From Carex sylvatica (Eukaryota > Streptophyta > Magnoliopsida > Poales > Cyperaceae), in contig CAXKVR010000454.1 in NCBI GenBank assembly GCA_964058845.1, positions 1 to 17,757 on the forward strand: a stretch of 17,757 nt of DNA, given 5' to 3'. Positions 10,093-17,757 of the stretch are shown one piece after another. The notes under the pieces are model-generated. The model did not search any database and was not told the origin of the DNA. It saw only the letters and a list, made by a program, of their open reading frames with translations. The position numbers were made by a program, and so were the translations under genes. Each line of letters opens with the position of its first letter. Positions within the stretch are counted from its first letter, which is position 1.

Positions 10093-11600
10093 AAACTTTG
10101 ATAGTGAACTAAATTTATTGGAAAATATAAAAATGCATATTTTTTTGTATGTTTTCCGGTGAAATAAAGAAAGAAAACTTACATGGGTATCATAGTATAT
10201 TCCCATGGTATAAAATTATCCAAATAATATAAAATTATTTATTTGATTTATTCCGACAGGTAATAAATTAGCTGTTATTCCAACAAAAACCTCTTATTTC
10301 AATACCAACCGTTCAAATTTTCAATACGTAAATTGCAAGTAATCTTTTTTTATGTGTCAACTCAACAAAGAAATTAACATTTGAGACCATACTAACAACA
10401 GATTTATTTTTAATTAGTTTTACAGAGAAAGTTTAACTTCATGCAGCGCATTTATTTTTTATTAATTTCAACAAAGCAATTTTAACTTCATGGCAAGAAT
10501 TATATGCAGTGTTGAAGTAAGACCTAATTTAAGAAGGAGACTTAATTTTATGGGCCTTGCTATGCAGATTGGAAATGCATGTTTTCCATTGAAGTAAGGA
10601 AAAAGTAAATTAATTGGGTTGGTAGCTACCATTTGACATTCGAAATGTATTCATATTTAGAGTTGAATGAAATGTATTCATATTTCTTAAACAATGGTTA
10701 TCATAATTTATTTTGTTAGAGAAAATAGAAAGACCACCAATTTGATTGAAGAAAGCACCAGTACGTCTCCAAAAGGTGTACTGTTGCGAGAATCTCATAT
10801 ATCACTGCCGTAATGCCAGGAATAATGGAATTATTATGATTGCAAATTCCATGTGCATTTGGACTTGAAAAATTATGATCAATCAATCCTAATTTGTCAC
10901 GTAACAACCAAGATTACTCACCTGTTTAACCTTGTTCTTTTCCTAAATGATATGTGGGTAACATCTTTTAATCTTTAAACGACAATCAAATGGCGATTGA
11001 CATATACTTAGCCAATATAGTAAGATAAATCATAGAGACAGGCAATCTGTAGTGCAAAAATTAACAAGGGAAAATGGAAGGCAACCGGTAACTTCATCTT
11101 GTATGTGAAATTGTTGAAGCCAACAATGTCTTTCTCACTACGAACAATATGTTTGGAGTAAGGAGAAGGGAGAAAGCAAAATAAGATAAGTTTTAATTAG
11201 TGAAAAATCAAATCGTTTGTTTCGAATAAGTAGAGTAATATCGTACCTCGGAGTAGGGACAACGACCAACGGCGGTGGAAATTACGTCCTCCCTCCATAT
11301 TAGGGTCAGGAAGATGAGCTGGCTACAGAGGACGGACATCGGGGGAATATAGACCAACCGAAGGAGGCGATGATAGCTGAAACACGTAGTGGGGTCGTGC
11401 TACGTGTAATGCATGGGATAGAAATCGATTTCCAGGTGTGGCCGTATGCGCGATCGGGAGAAACTGAGGAAGCGGTATGATTTTTCATTTTTTTTCTTCT
11501 TTCCCTGTCGCGCAGATGGCCTCTCTGAAGAGGTAGCGTTCTTATTTGTACCCTTTTTTTTTTTTTTTTAAAGGTCGCAGCGATAGTCCAGCCCAAATTG
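10093..11600. other. Intergenic sequence with no defensible gene
   Basis: The stretch is AT-rich to about 11230 and of more balanced composition from about 11240 to 11600. A 17-base direct repeat lies at 10642-10685. Several minus-strand sequences look like splice sites (donors at 11247, 10922 and 10188), but they do not join into a convincing frame. A 96-codon minus-strand open frame at 11306-11596 contains a lysine run read from a poly-T tract and matches no family I know. I therefore annotate no gene, although a noncoding transcript is possible. Confidence 0.5.
10642..10685 (+). repeat. Two exact 17-base direct repeats, 10 bases apart
   Basis: GAAATGTATTCATATTT occurs at 10642-10658 and again at 10669-10685. 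It is a local tandem-like duplication in AT-rich spacer with no assigned function. Confidence 0.9.
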
Positions 11601-11704
11601 ATATTCGAAAAAATGAAGTGATATTAGGTGACATAAGGTGAAAGTAATTTCAGCCATCGATGATAAATCGTGAGGCAGATCAGGGGGCGCGCACTGTTCA
11701 TCAC

Positions 11705-11712
11705 TGACGTCA
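11705..11712. promoter_or_regulatory. Palindromic TGACGTCA (bZIP/TGA-type site)
   Basis: TGACGTCA is the full C-box/CRE-like palindrome bound by plant bZIP factors (family knowledge). It lies about 320 bases upstream of a TATA box at 12035 in what appears to be the 5' region of a decayed transposon. The link between them is inferred. Confidence 0.35.
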
Positions 11713-11889
11713 CTTTGCATCAAAAATTAAGATTTTTTAATTTCAAAATCTACATCCTGATATAGAATTTGAAATATGTCAAAATCACAGATTATTTTCA
11801 CAGTTTTAAATCAACTTTTCGAAAAAAAAATTCCAGCTCTAGGCTATCCATAACTGTAGAAAAAGTTTTTAGTTTCTCAAAACCGTAAA

Positions 11890-12022
11890 AAAATGTGGTT
11901 TCTATCTGAAACCATGAAAATAATTTGCGGTTCTAAGACCGGAATTAAATTTTGCGGTTTTAGCCAAAAACAGTGATTTTTGTTTTGCAATTTTGGGTCC
12001 GAAAATTTCTTTTGCAGTTTCA
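11890..12022 (+). repeat. Degenerate tandem repeat, about 30-base period, around TTTGCGGTTT
   Basis: The core recurs with the GC (or GT) pair near 11896, 11927, 11954, 11987 and 12014, as TGTGGTTTC, TTTGCGGTTC, TTTGCGGTTTT, TTTGCAATTTT and TTTGCAGTTTC. Spacing is about 27-33 bases. The array sits directly upstream of a TATA box, like the subterminal repeats of many plant DNA transposons. Confidence 0.5.
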
Positions 12023-12034
12023 AACAATTTGTTC

Positions 12035-12042
12035 TATAAATA
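12035..12042 (+). promoter_or_regulatory. TATA box (TATAAATA) of a putative decayed element
   Basis: TATAAATA is followed by a CT-rich stretch at 12049-12065, a usual plant initiator context, and by a purine-rich leader with a good splice donor (TTTTT|GTAAGT) at 12154. This resembles a core promoter with a 5' UTR intron. No intact gene follows. Confidence 0.45.
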
Positions 12043-12302
12043 CACGACCGTCTCCCTCCTCTCTCACATATTACCTCGTCTCTCACGTATTAAAACGAAA
12101 AACAAAGAAGAGGTAAAAAAAGAGAGAAGATTGGACTCCGGAAGTGAATTTTTGTAAGTTTTTTCATTTATTATTTTTTTTTTCAATTTATGTTGTATTT
12201 ATAGGTTTTTTTTTTTAATTGTAGTTTGTTATCTAGATCAATCAATATAAAAAATGATGTGTAAAAATTTTTGTTGGAGAAAAAATTCAATACAATGATG
12301 AC

Positions 12303-12593
12303 GTGATCTTTCACAGTATTCGGTCTAAATATTCATTCTCAATAACTGTGAACTATAACTTTGATTATCTCCAGAATAAGATTTATAAACTGGTTGGATA
12401 TACCGTTACTGAAGCAAATATAGAAATCGAAGAGATTTAATATGTCTACCAATGGCTAGCGGGACTATCAATTGGTACCGGTAACAAACCATGCATCGTT
12501 TGAAATGATTTTAAAAATTATGACGTTCTTCCTACAAAAGTTATCAGTTATGGAGTTGTATGTAGAATTGAAATTGAATCATGCCAATTTTAA
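12303..12593 (+). pseudogene. Possible Mutator-like transposase N-terminal remnant
   Basis: One frame reads through 97 codons with only two internal stops (at codons 46 and 67), unusual for such AT-rich sequence. The translation contains FDYLQNKIYKLVGY, then KPCIV-stop-NDFKNYDVL, then CRIEIE. The order resembles the small domain before many plant MULE transposases: a 'YxxLxxxIYxxxG' segment, a 'PIxIxNDxDVxxFL' segment and a final hydrophobic strand. That comparison is from memory of the family pattern and is not strong. The rest of the transposase is absent. The TATA box and leader upstream would fit its promoter. Confidence 0.35.
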
Positions 12594-13127
12594 TTTTATT
12601 TTGATTTAATAGGTTTATATTAATTTGCCTCCACTGGAAATTAATTTTGATCTTCTTGTTTTTGTTGTTGTTTTTAATATACAAAATAATACAATTTTAT
12701 TGTTTTTTTATTATGTAAGAGATTATTTTTGTATATTTTACTATTTGACTGATACTAGTTTTTGTTGTTTATTTATCTAGTGTCTAATTAATTAGTTGAT
12801 GAATTTGAATTTGATTGTGGCCCCAGCCCTATTCTATTATTAGAAATTCTGAATTTGTCCCATTAAAAAATAAAACAAAATAAAAAGGAAAGAGAAAGTG
12901 AAAGTGAAAGTGAAAGGTACTAAAACTCTGCAACTCAAAATGAGACGTCTAGAAGATTATGAGTTCAGGTAAGGTGATATTTGAACTTAAGTTGATTATT
13001 TTGATTTAGACTGATTTAAATGATTTAAGTTTGATTAAGATCTAAGAAGAGACTGAGTGATAAAATTTGTAAATAATCACAGACGGTGATTCTTCTTGAA
13101 TGCACAGTCTGCACCCGCACGCACCTT

Positions 13128-13143
13128 GGCTCGAGGGCTCGAG
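13128..13143 (+). repeat. Tandem GGCTCGAG x2
   Basis: Two adjacent copies of GGCTCGAG, each containing a CTCGAG palindrome, lie about 100 bases before the start codon of the U-box gene. They may be a promoter element, but no factor can be assigned from sequence. Confidence 0.8.
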
Positions 13144-13169
13144 GGACCACTAAGTCAGATTAAAAGCTC

Positions 13170-13199
13170 CCTCTTCTCTTCTCTTCTCTTCTCTTCTCT
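13170..13199 (+). repeat. (CTCTT)n pyrimidine microsatellite in the leader of the U-box gene
   Basis: Pentamers of CTCTT repeat about five times, ending about 37 bases before the ATG. CT-rich tracts near the transcription start are common in plant promoters and leaders, so this may be part of the 5' UTR or core promoter. Confidence 0.85.
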
Positions 13200-13235
13200 G
13201 ATCTGATCTCATCTGAACTGCGAGCGACATCAGAC

Positions 13236-16200
13236 ATGGCATCATTCCACAAAGTCACCACTAATTCTACTTCTACACCCACCTTGCCCTTGCCCTTGCC
13301 CTTGCCCTTGGCGCCCAAGCCCATCGCCACCGCAGCTCCGCCTCCGCCTCCGCCGCCATTTACCCGGGAGAGATTCTTCTCCGACGGGGACGATGACGAA
13401 GAGGAAGAAGAGGAAGAAGAGGACGAAGAGGACGAAGAGATCGTTAATGACGAACATGGTGGTGACACTATTGATTTGGAGAAGATTCGAGGAGAGAATT
13501 GGAGCTCCAGAGACACCTACGCTTCTTCTTCTGGTAAGAGAACAGTTACCAGTCACGCCTATCGGTTGGTTTGTTACCAGTCAGATCTTACTCTTATTTA
13601 TTGTTTTTATTTTTTAGTTTCAAAAATGCTGCTCCATTGAGGTTTTGGAACAGTTGGTTCTACTTCTATCCGTTGGTTACCAGTCCATCAAAAAACAAAA
13701 GCACCTTGCTTTTTTATTTTGATTTAGCTTCTTCCTCTCTCTGTCTCTGTCTCTCATCAAGGATATGAACATGCTTTGGTTATTGCCGGAAGTGAACCAT
13801 GCTATGCACACACCTTCAATCGGGTTTCCGGGTCATCCCCCTCTTCTGGTCAGAATGATACTTTAAGAGGTGAGAATAATGGGTGTGGATTTAGCGGCCA
13901 GGACCAGGAGGACCGCAGTTATTGGGATGTGTTGCGATCCCACTTGTCTGATCCTGTAACGTAAGTTATTCATTTTTATTTTTTTACTTCAATCTCTAAG
14001 CATGCTTGTGTTGCTTCAGTGCCTTTGGTTCATTGCATGGGAAAATGCTATACTTTCTTTCTTCTAATGTTTTAGATTCTCACTTTGTCTTTTTAACTTA
14101 ACTTAGTGGTGCTCTGATGGATGATGCGATGATACTAACATGTGGCCACTCGTATGGAAGAGGTGGCATGCAACAAGTTTACTTAATGGTTGTCTTCTTT
14201 TTTTGATATTCTGTTTATTTAGGGATTGATCGTTACTACATATACCTGCACAGGTACTTACAGTGTCATATGGTGTATAATGCCCTCAATTATGTAATTC
14301 TATTTCTTCTCTTCAAGAAGTAATTTATAGATTCGAATGGTTTATACTTACAAATCAAATCTCCACCTTTCCAAGTTACTGCCCCTTTCGGTCATTTGAC
14401 TTTGTTGAATTCTTTGGATTGTAGAAATCATGTTGCAAGTGCTCTCAGCCTATTTCAGAAGATTTGGTTCGGCCAAACTTTGGTAGGATGTTTGGTTTGT
14501 GCCATTTTAGCACATAAAGTTATTAATGGGTTCAGTTGTAGAACATTTTGGTATGCCGTTGATGTAATTTCAGCTTTGTCTTGGCCTTTCTACTTCCACA
14601 AACTGTACTTATACCATAAGTTCTGGTACCTAATTCAAAATGCTTATTCATTTATTCTTATTAATTTACTTACAATTTTTTGTTAATATATTTCAAGGTT
14701 TCGTTTGTGTTTCGTGTGTACCTGTTTGTCTGTGTTTTGTTAGAAAAGAGATAGGATCTCCAGACAATTATTGCATGGTTAGCACATGTTTTCTTCTAGT
14801 GCTACTGCAACTTATTTTGTAACATTTTGTTTCAGCTCTTCGTTCAGCAGTTCAGGCTTTTCGACGTGAAGAAGAAATGTATATACGGAAAGTTTCAAAT
14901 AGAAAAAGAGACCAGCTTGAGCAGGTATATTGAGCAAAACCAGTTTCTAGGTGCTAAATCTTTGTTTTATCAGCATTTTAGTTTTTTTTTTTTTTTTTAT
15001 TTATTTAAAGAGGGAGATGATCACATTAGTACCCCTAAGCCAGATGTGTTATTTCCTACAAGTCCTATACTGTATAAAACACTGACCGGTATATCTTGCT
15101 ATTCCGTGACCTTTTTGTTTGAAGGAGAAATGCAGTTATGATGATCATCTCACAAATGACTTATTGCGAAATAGAGCCTCCCTGTTCCCTCTGGCCATCT
15201 CTGATCGGGTTATTATAAAGGTATATTACTTAATTGCGAAAGCTTTTGCTTCAAGAGTAGTACTAGAAAAGATTACTGTACTGTCCAGTTCATCTGAATA
15301 TCAAGCTACTGGTACCTAGCTGGCCCAGCAACCCTGAAAGGCTGAAACCTCTGCAGAAGTTACTAAGTCAGTAGTTTCGAACCCAAATTTTAGCCGGTGG
15401 ATCTGTGAAGGCCTTTTTAACATAGTAGCCTGACATCCACCATCTGGTTCAGACTTAACAAAATCAGTCCAAAAATCAACAGACTAGCTTTCTTAGTAGG
15501 AGTGTTCATTGGATCCGGTCTATTTGTTTTCAACTGAACCGACAAATTTTGTATTAAATGGTTCAGTTCGGTGAATTTTTGAATTACCTTGGTTTTTTAT
15601 ATTTGGTTCAGTTTAATCTCTCTTATTTCGGTTCGACCCAACAAATCAAAATTTACTTAATTTACTTTGGTTTTTTCTATATGGTTCGGTTTAATCTCTT
15701 TTGTTTCGGTTCGTCTGGTATATATCTTGATATTTATTTCGGTTTGAAATTTAATCTCTCTTATTTCGGTTCAACACCGAAATTTACTTTGTTTTTTTTT
15801 TTTTTTTTTTGGTTCGGTTGTTATTGGGTAGACAAGTTTAATTCGGTTGGTTCGGTTAGATTTTGGAAAACCGAATAAAATTTTGGTTTGATTATTTTAA
15901 TTCGGTTTTAACTGAACCGGCCATTTGAACACCCCTATTTCTTGGTTCTTATCCAGTCTATCTCTATATTAGGGTAACAAGAGGACACCGCCCCACTTTG
16001 TTGGACGTGTTGCGGTTGTAACGGCACAATGCTTAAATGGATGGTTAGTCTTTTTTTACTGTTTTTTTTGTTTTGTTCTTTCTCTTATCTGAAATCCTGT
16101 CGATTCAAGATAAGTCATGAATTCATTGTTTGGGTCAGATGAATATGTTTACTGTAAATGAGTCAATTGCGTAATAAACAGGTATGTTGTGAAGACATTG

Positions 16201-16308
16201 GACAATGGAGAAAGCGTCAAGCTGCAGTTTGGGTCTTTAGCAAAGGTCTCCACCGACCAACCAACGAGTGCGGTCCCTACTAGAGCTACCTACCCGAACT
16301 GGTTATAA
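13236..16308 (+). CDS. PUB62: U-box domain protein of the PUB62/PUB63 type, complete 8-exon gene
   Basis: This is a probable E3 ubiquitin ligase: the U-box recruits a ubiquitin-loaded E2 (family knowledge). Substrate and location are unknown. Exons: 13236-13533, 13762-13960, 14107-14188, 14425-14482, 14836-14924, 15125-15220, 15973-16043, 16182-16308. All are GT-AG with consistent phases and give 339 residues. Residues 1-99 are low complexity: an LP repeat, a seven-proline run, then a Glu/Asp tract, so probably disordered. A conserved GYEHALVIAGSEP block starts at 100. The U-box spans about 153-225, with SHLSDPVTGALM, CGHS at 178-181, the CCKCSQPISED segment near 196-206, and LRSAVQAFRREEE. 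A C-terminal module at about 269-320 (VIIKGNKRTPPHFVGRVAVV, then NGWYVVKT and VKLQFGSLAKVS) looks like a small beta-barrel. The order matches Arabidopsis PUB62/63 as I recall them; which of the two is closer cannot be decided. No frame breaks are seen. Confidence 0.9.
13282..13440 (+). repeat. Coding microsatellites in exon 1 of the U-box gene
   Basis: Three adjacent simple repeats are translated: CCCTTG units give alternating Leu-Pro, CCTCCGCC units give polyproline, and GAAGAGGAC-type units give a run of about 17 acidic residues. All keep the frame. The long antisense and alternate-frame open frames here come from these repeats and are not genes. Confidence 0.9.
15315..15480 (+). mobile_element. 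Possible SINE-like fragment in intron 6 of the U-box gene
   Basis: TGGCCCAGCAAC near 15321 resembles an RNA polymerase III box A (TRGCNNAGYNGG, with the last two bases off). GTTTCGAACCC near 15373 resembles box B (GGTTCGANNCC). The spacing of about 50 bases fits a tRNA-derived SINE head. I see no cloverleaf, no clear 3' tail and no target duplication, so this is tentative. Confidence 0.25.
15489..15496. repeat. hAT-type 8-bp target duplication, left copy (TTTCTTAG)
   Basis: It matches TTTCTTGG at 15938-15945 in seven of eight bases. Both copies directly border the element at 15497-15937. Confidence 0.75.
15497..15937. mobile_element. hAT-like non-autonomous element (441 bp) in intron 6 of the U-box gene
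   Basis: The left end reads TAGGAGTGTTCATTGGATCC and the reverse complement of the right end reads TAGGGGTGTTCAAATGGCCG, so the terminal inverted repeats agree over about 12 bases and then imperfectly. An 8-base flanking duplication (TTTCTTAG/TTTCTTGG) fits the hAT superfamily (family knowledge). The interior is a dense series of GGTTCGGTT / TTTCGGTTC units, the subterminal repeats typical of such plant elements. The open frame inside is read from these repeats and is not a gene. The element lies in intron 15221-15972 and should be spliced out. Confidence 0.82.
15938..15945. repeat. hAT-type target duplication, right copy (TTTCTTGG)
   Basis: This is a direct copy, with one mismatch, of 15489-15496 on the other side of the element. 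Confidence 0.75.
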
Positions 16309-17033
16309 CTTCTGCGCATAATTTTATGAGACATGGCAAGCACTGTCATGGGCCCTCTACAAAGAAAAAGATTGGAAATATTGAACAACCAAAGTAAAGA
16401 GGATTGGTGGTGCCAAAAACCAGGTTCACCCCCTTTTGTAAAATATAATATAGTAGTTGAATTTCAGTGTCTCATGTAAATCTGCTTGTAAATGATGTTA
16501 TTTTTTTGTATTGCATGAACTTATCACATGTTGACATGGTGTTGGATCTGTGTGTGTATGGTTTACTAATTTTAATTGCAGTTTGTAGGAAATAAATATA
16601 TGTTTATACGGCTGCAAAGGTTTGTGCTTACAGAAAACAAACAGTCATTAAGGAACTTTATTTGATCGGATGATAAAAACTAATTGCTAATATTTTTCAT
16701 ATAAACTACTGGAGAATGACGACCCTCTATTTTATATTTTTATTCAACAAAAGAAGATATTTATAATAAGAGCTGGGCTATTGTAATTAATATGCATACT
16801 GGACTTCTTCTTTTCTAATGAGATTAATTTTCTTGATTTTACATAATTTCATTCTTAATTTGAAGTACAATCTGACAAATTTTCTTTTTAAAAGCACTTT
16901 TTGATGTGTTATTAATCTTGCTAACTATTTAAAAATGCAACTTTTTTGTACATTTGTCGTTCTCCTTCTAATTCGTGGTCTTTTATATTTGATTGTAATC
17001 TCTAAGCTAAAAGGGATAGCTGGTACTCTAAAG
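16309..17033. other. 3' UTR of the U-box gene and AT-rich spacer
   Basis: The first 300 bases or so are the probable 3' UTR. The remainder is AT-rich, without an open frame, RNA gene or bounded repeat that I can recognise. Confidence 0.65.
16591..16596 (+). terminator. AATAAA poly(A) signal, candidate for the U-box gene
   Basis: A perfect AATAAA lies 283 bases after the stop codon. Plant poly(A) signals are loose, and earlier AT-rich sites such as AAATATAATATAG near 16441 could also be used. Confidence 0.4.
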
Positions 17034-17040
17034 TAGTGCT

Positions 17041-17265
17041 GTGCTCTCGGACCGGGTCCGGGCGGACCGGGTTTACCCGGGGTCGGGCCACGGGTTTGGT
17101 CGGGTACGGGTAGGTCGGGTAAACGGGTATCTCGGGGCGGGTATACTCAGGTATAATTTTCAAAAACCGTACCTGACCCGAGTTTTACCCGTGCCCGTGG
17201 TACCCGGCACGGGTAGGGCGGTCCGGGTATGGTACCCGGTCCGGGTCGGGTACCCGGTTCGGTCC
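17041..17265. repeat. GC-rich CGGGTA/ACCCG subterminal repeat block
   Basis: CGGGT occurs many times in both orientations (for example GACCGGGTCCGGGCGGACCG and GGTACCCGGTCCGGG). It can fold into many alternative hairpins. It is far more GC-rich than anything else in the window. Confidence 0.85.
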
Positions 17266-17515
17266 GGTTTTTTTTTTTTTTTTCCTGTTTTTTTTTTTTC
17301 TGTTTTTCTCTGGGTTTTTTGTCTGTTTTTTTTTCGGTTTTTTTTGTCTTTTTTTTTCGGTTTTTTTTTTCTTTTTTTTTATGTTTAGTTTTCTGTTTTT
17401 TTTTTCTGTTTTTTTTTTCTGGTTTTTTTTTCTGTTTTTTTTTTCTGTTTTTTTTTTCTGTTTTTTTTTTCTGTTTTTTTCTGTTTTTTTTTTCTTTTTT
17501 TTTACGGTATTTTTT
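17266..17515 (+). repeat. (T8-10 CTG)n T-rich microsatellite
   Basis: Runs of 7-13 T are separated by CTG, CGG or C. The period is about 11-12 bases for most of 17380-17480. It is asymmetric (almost all pyrimidine on the + strand) and probably unstable in length between individuals and assemblies. Confidence 0.9.
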
Positions 17516-17757
17516 TACGGTGTTGTACGAATATTATTACGTGTTTATAATTCGACTTTTAAAATCAAAATAGTTAAATATCAAATAGTGTATATAAATA
17601 AATAAAATTTGTAACTTTTATATAAAAAATATTCATGCGAAAATTTGTATATTTATTCGGCTAAATACAAATGTATTTATTTATTTCTTTACACAATTAC
17701 ACCAGTCATTTTATTTTATTTTCAAATTTTCATTCTAATTATATAGTTTCATAATTT

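Larger units (their letters stand above)
12594..13235. other. AT-rich spacer leading into the U-box gene promoter
   Basis: The first 300 bases are T-rich and hold no recognised feature. A short GTGAAA/GTGAAAG repeat lies near 12896-12916. A tandem GGCTCGAG pair occupies 13128-13143 and a (CTCTT)n tract 13170-13199. The last 100-150 bases are the likely promoter and leader of the U-box gene; no clear TATA box is seen there. Confidence 0.6.
17034..17757. mobile_element. Probable left part of a hAT-like element, cut by the window end
   Basis: At 17034 an abrupt change from AT-rich spacer to GC-rich sequence begins with TAGTGCTGTGC. It is followed by about 220 bases of CGGGT/ACCCG units in both orientations, then a long T-rich repeat, then AT-rich sequence. 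A TAG-starting end followed by short GC-rich subterminal repeats is a usual arrangement in plant hAT elements (family knowledge). The right end is outside the window. The overlapping open frames here are read from simple repeats and are not genes. Confidence 0.45.

Noticed and set aside
10610..10907. Two overlapping minus-strand open frames of about 60 codons
   Set aside because: They are short, overlap in different frames, and have no recognisable motif; compatible with chance in AT-rich DNA.
11306..11596. Minus-strand 96-codon open frame
   Set aside because: It includes a lysine run read from a poly-T tract, has no recognisable domain, and no in-frame continuation through the nearby splice-like site.
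13160..13556. Minus-strand serine-rich and leucine/phenylalanine-rich frames opposite U-box exon 1
   Set aside because: They are antisense readings of the coding microsatellites; the + strand exon joins in phase to a complete conserved protein.
15558..15878. Plus-strand 106-codon open frame rich in Phe, Leu and Tyr
   Set aside because: It is read entirely from the GGTTCGGTT repeats of the hAT-like element in an intron.
17041..17605. Overlapping open frames of 74-115 codons with long Phe runs
   Set aside because: They are translations of the CGGGT block and the T-rich microsatellite, not genes.
1..17757. CRISPR array, operon or prokaryotic-type system
   Set aside because: The window is plant nuclear DNA; no regularly spaced identical repeats with unique spacers and no polycistronic gene layout are present.

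Overview
The window looks like nuclear DNA of a flowering plant, most likely a eudicot. It has intron-rich genes with standard GT-AG splicing, AT-rich introns and spacers, microsatellites, and several short inverted-repeat transposable elements with target-site duplications. The three recognisable proteins belong to plant nuclear gene families, one of them predicted to be plastid-targeted. The species cannot be named from the sequence alone.

Three protein genes lie on the + strand. (1) Positions 1-1878 hold the 3' part of a TFIIS transcription elongation factor gene; its start is outside the window. (2) Positions 2909-7779 hold a complete 11-exon gene for an ABC1/UbiB-type atypical kinase of the plastid plastoglobule class, closest by pattern to Arabidopsis ABC1K9 (At5g05200). 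My spliced model gives 534 residues with every junction in phase. (3) Positions 13236-16308 hold a complete 8-exon gene for a plant U-box protein of the PUB62/PUB63 type, modelled at 339 residues.

The 5.5 kb spacer at 7780-13235 has no gene I can defend. It holds two foldback elements (about 8619-8860 and 9858-10082, the latter with a perfect 10-bp target duplication). It also holds a cluster of minus-strand splice-like signals, and a decayed stretch at about 11.7-12.6 kb that resembles the 5' end of a Mutator-like transposon. Two more small elements sit inside introns: a 385-bp Mutator-like one in the kinase gene and a 441-bp hAT-like one in the U-box gene. After the U-box gene comes ordinary AT-rich sequence. 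From 17034 a GC-rich CGGGTA-type block followed by a long T-rich repeat suggests the left end of a further element that runs out of the window.

The three genes act in unrelated processes: transcription elongation in the nucleus, plastid lipid metabolism, and ubiquitin ligation. Nothing indicates a gene cluster. I found no new multi-gene system. The points worth a second look are the well-preserved small transposons, one exon boundary that needs transcript support, and the transposon remnant.
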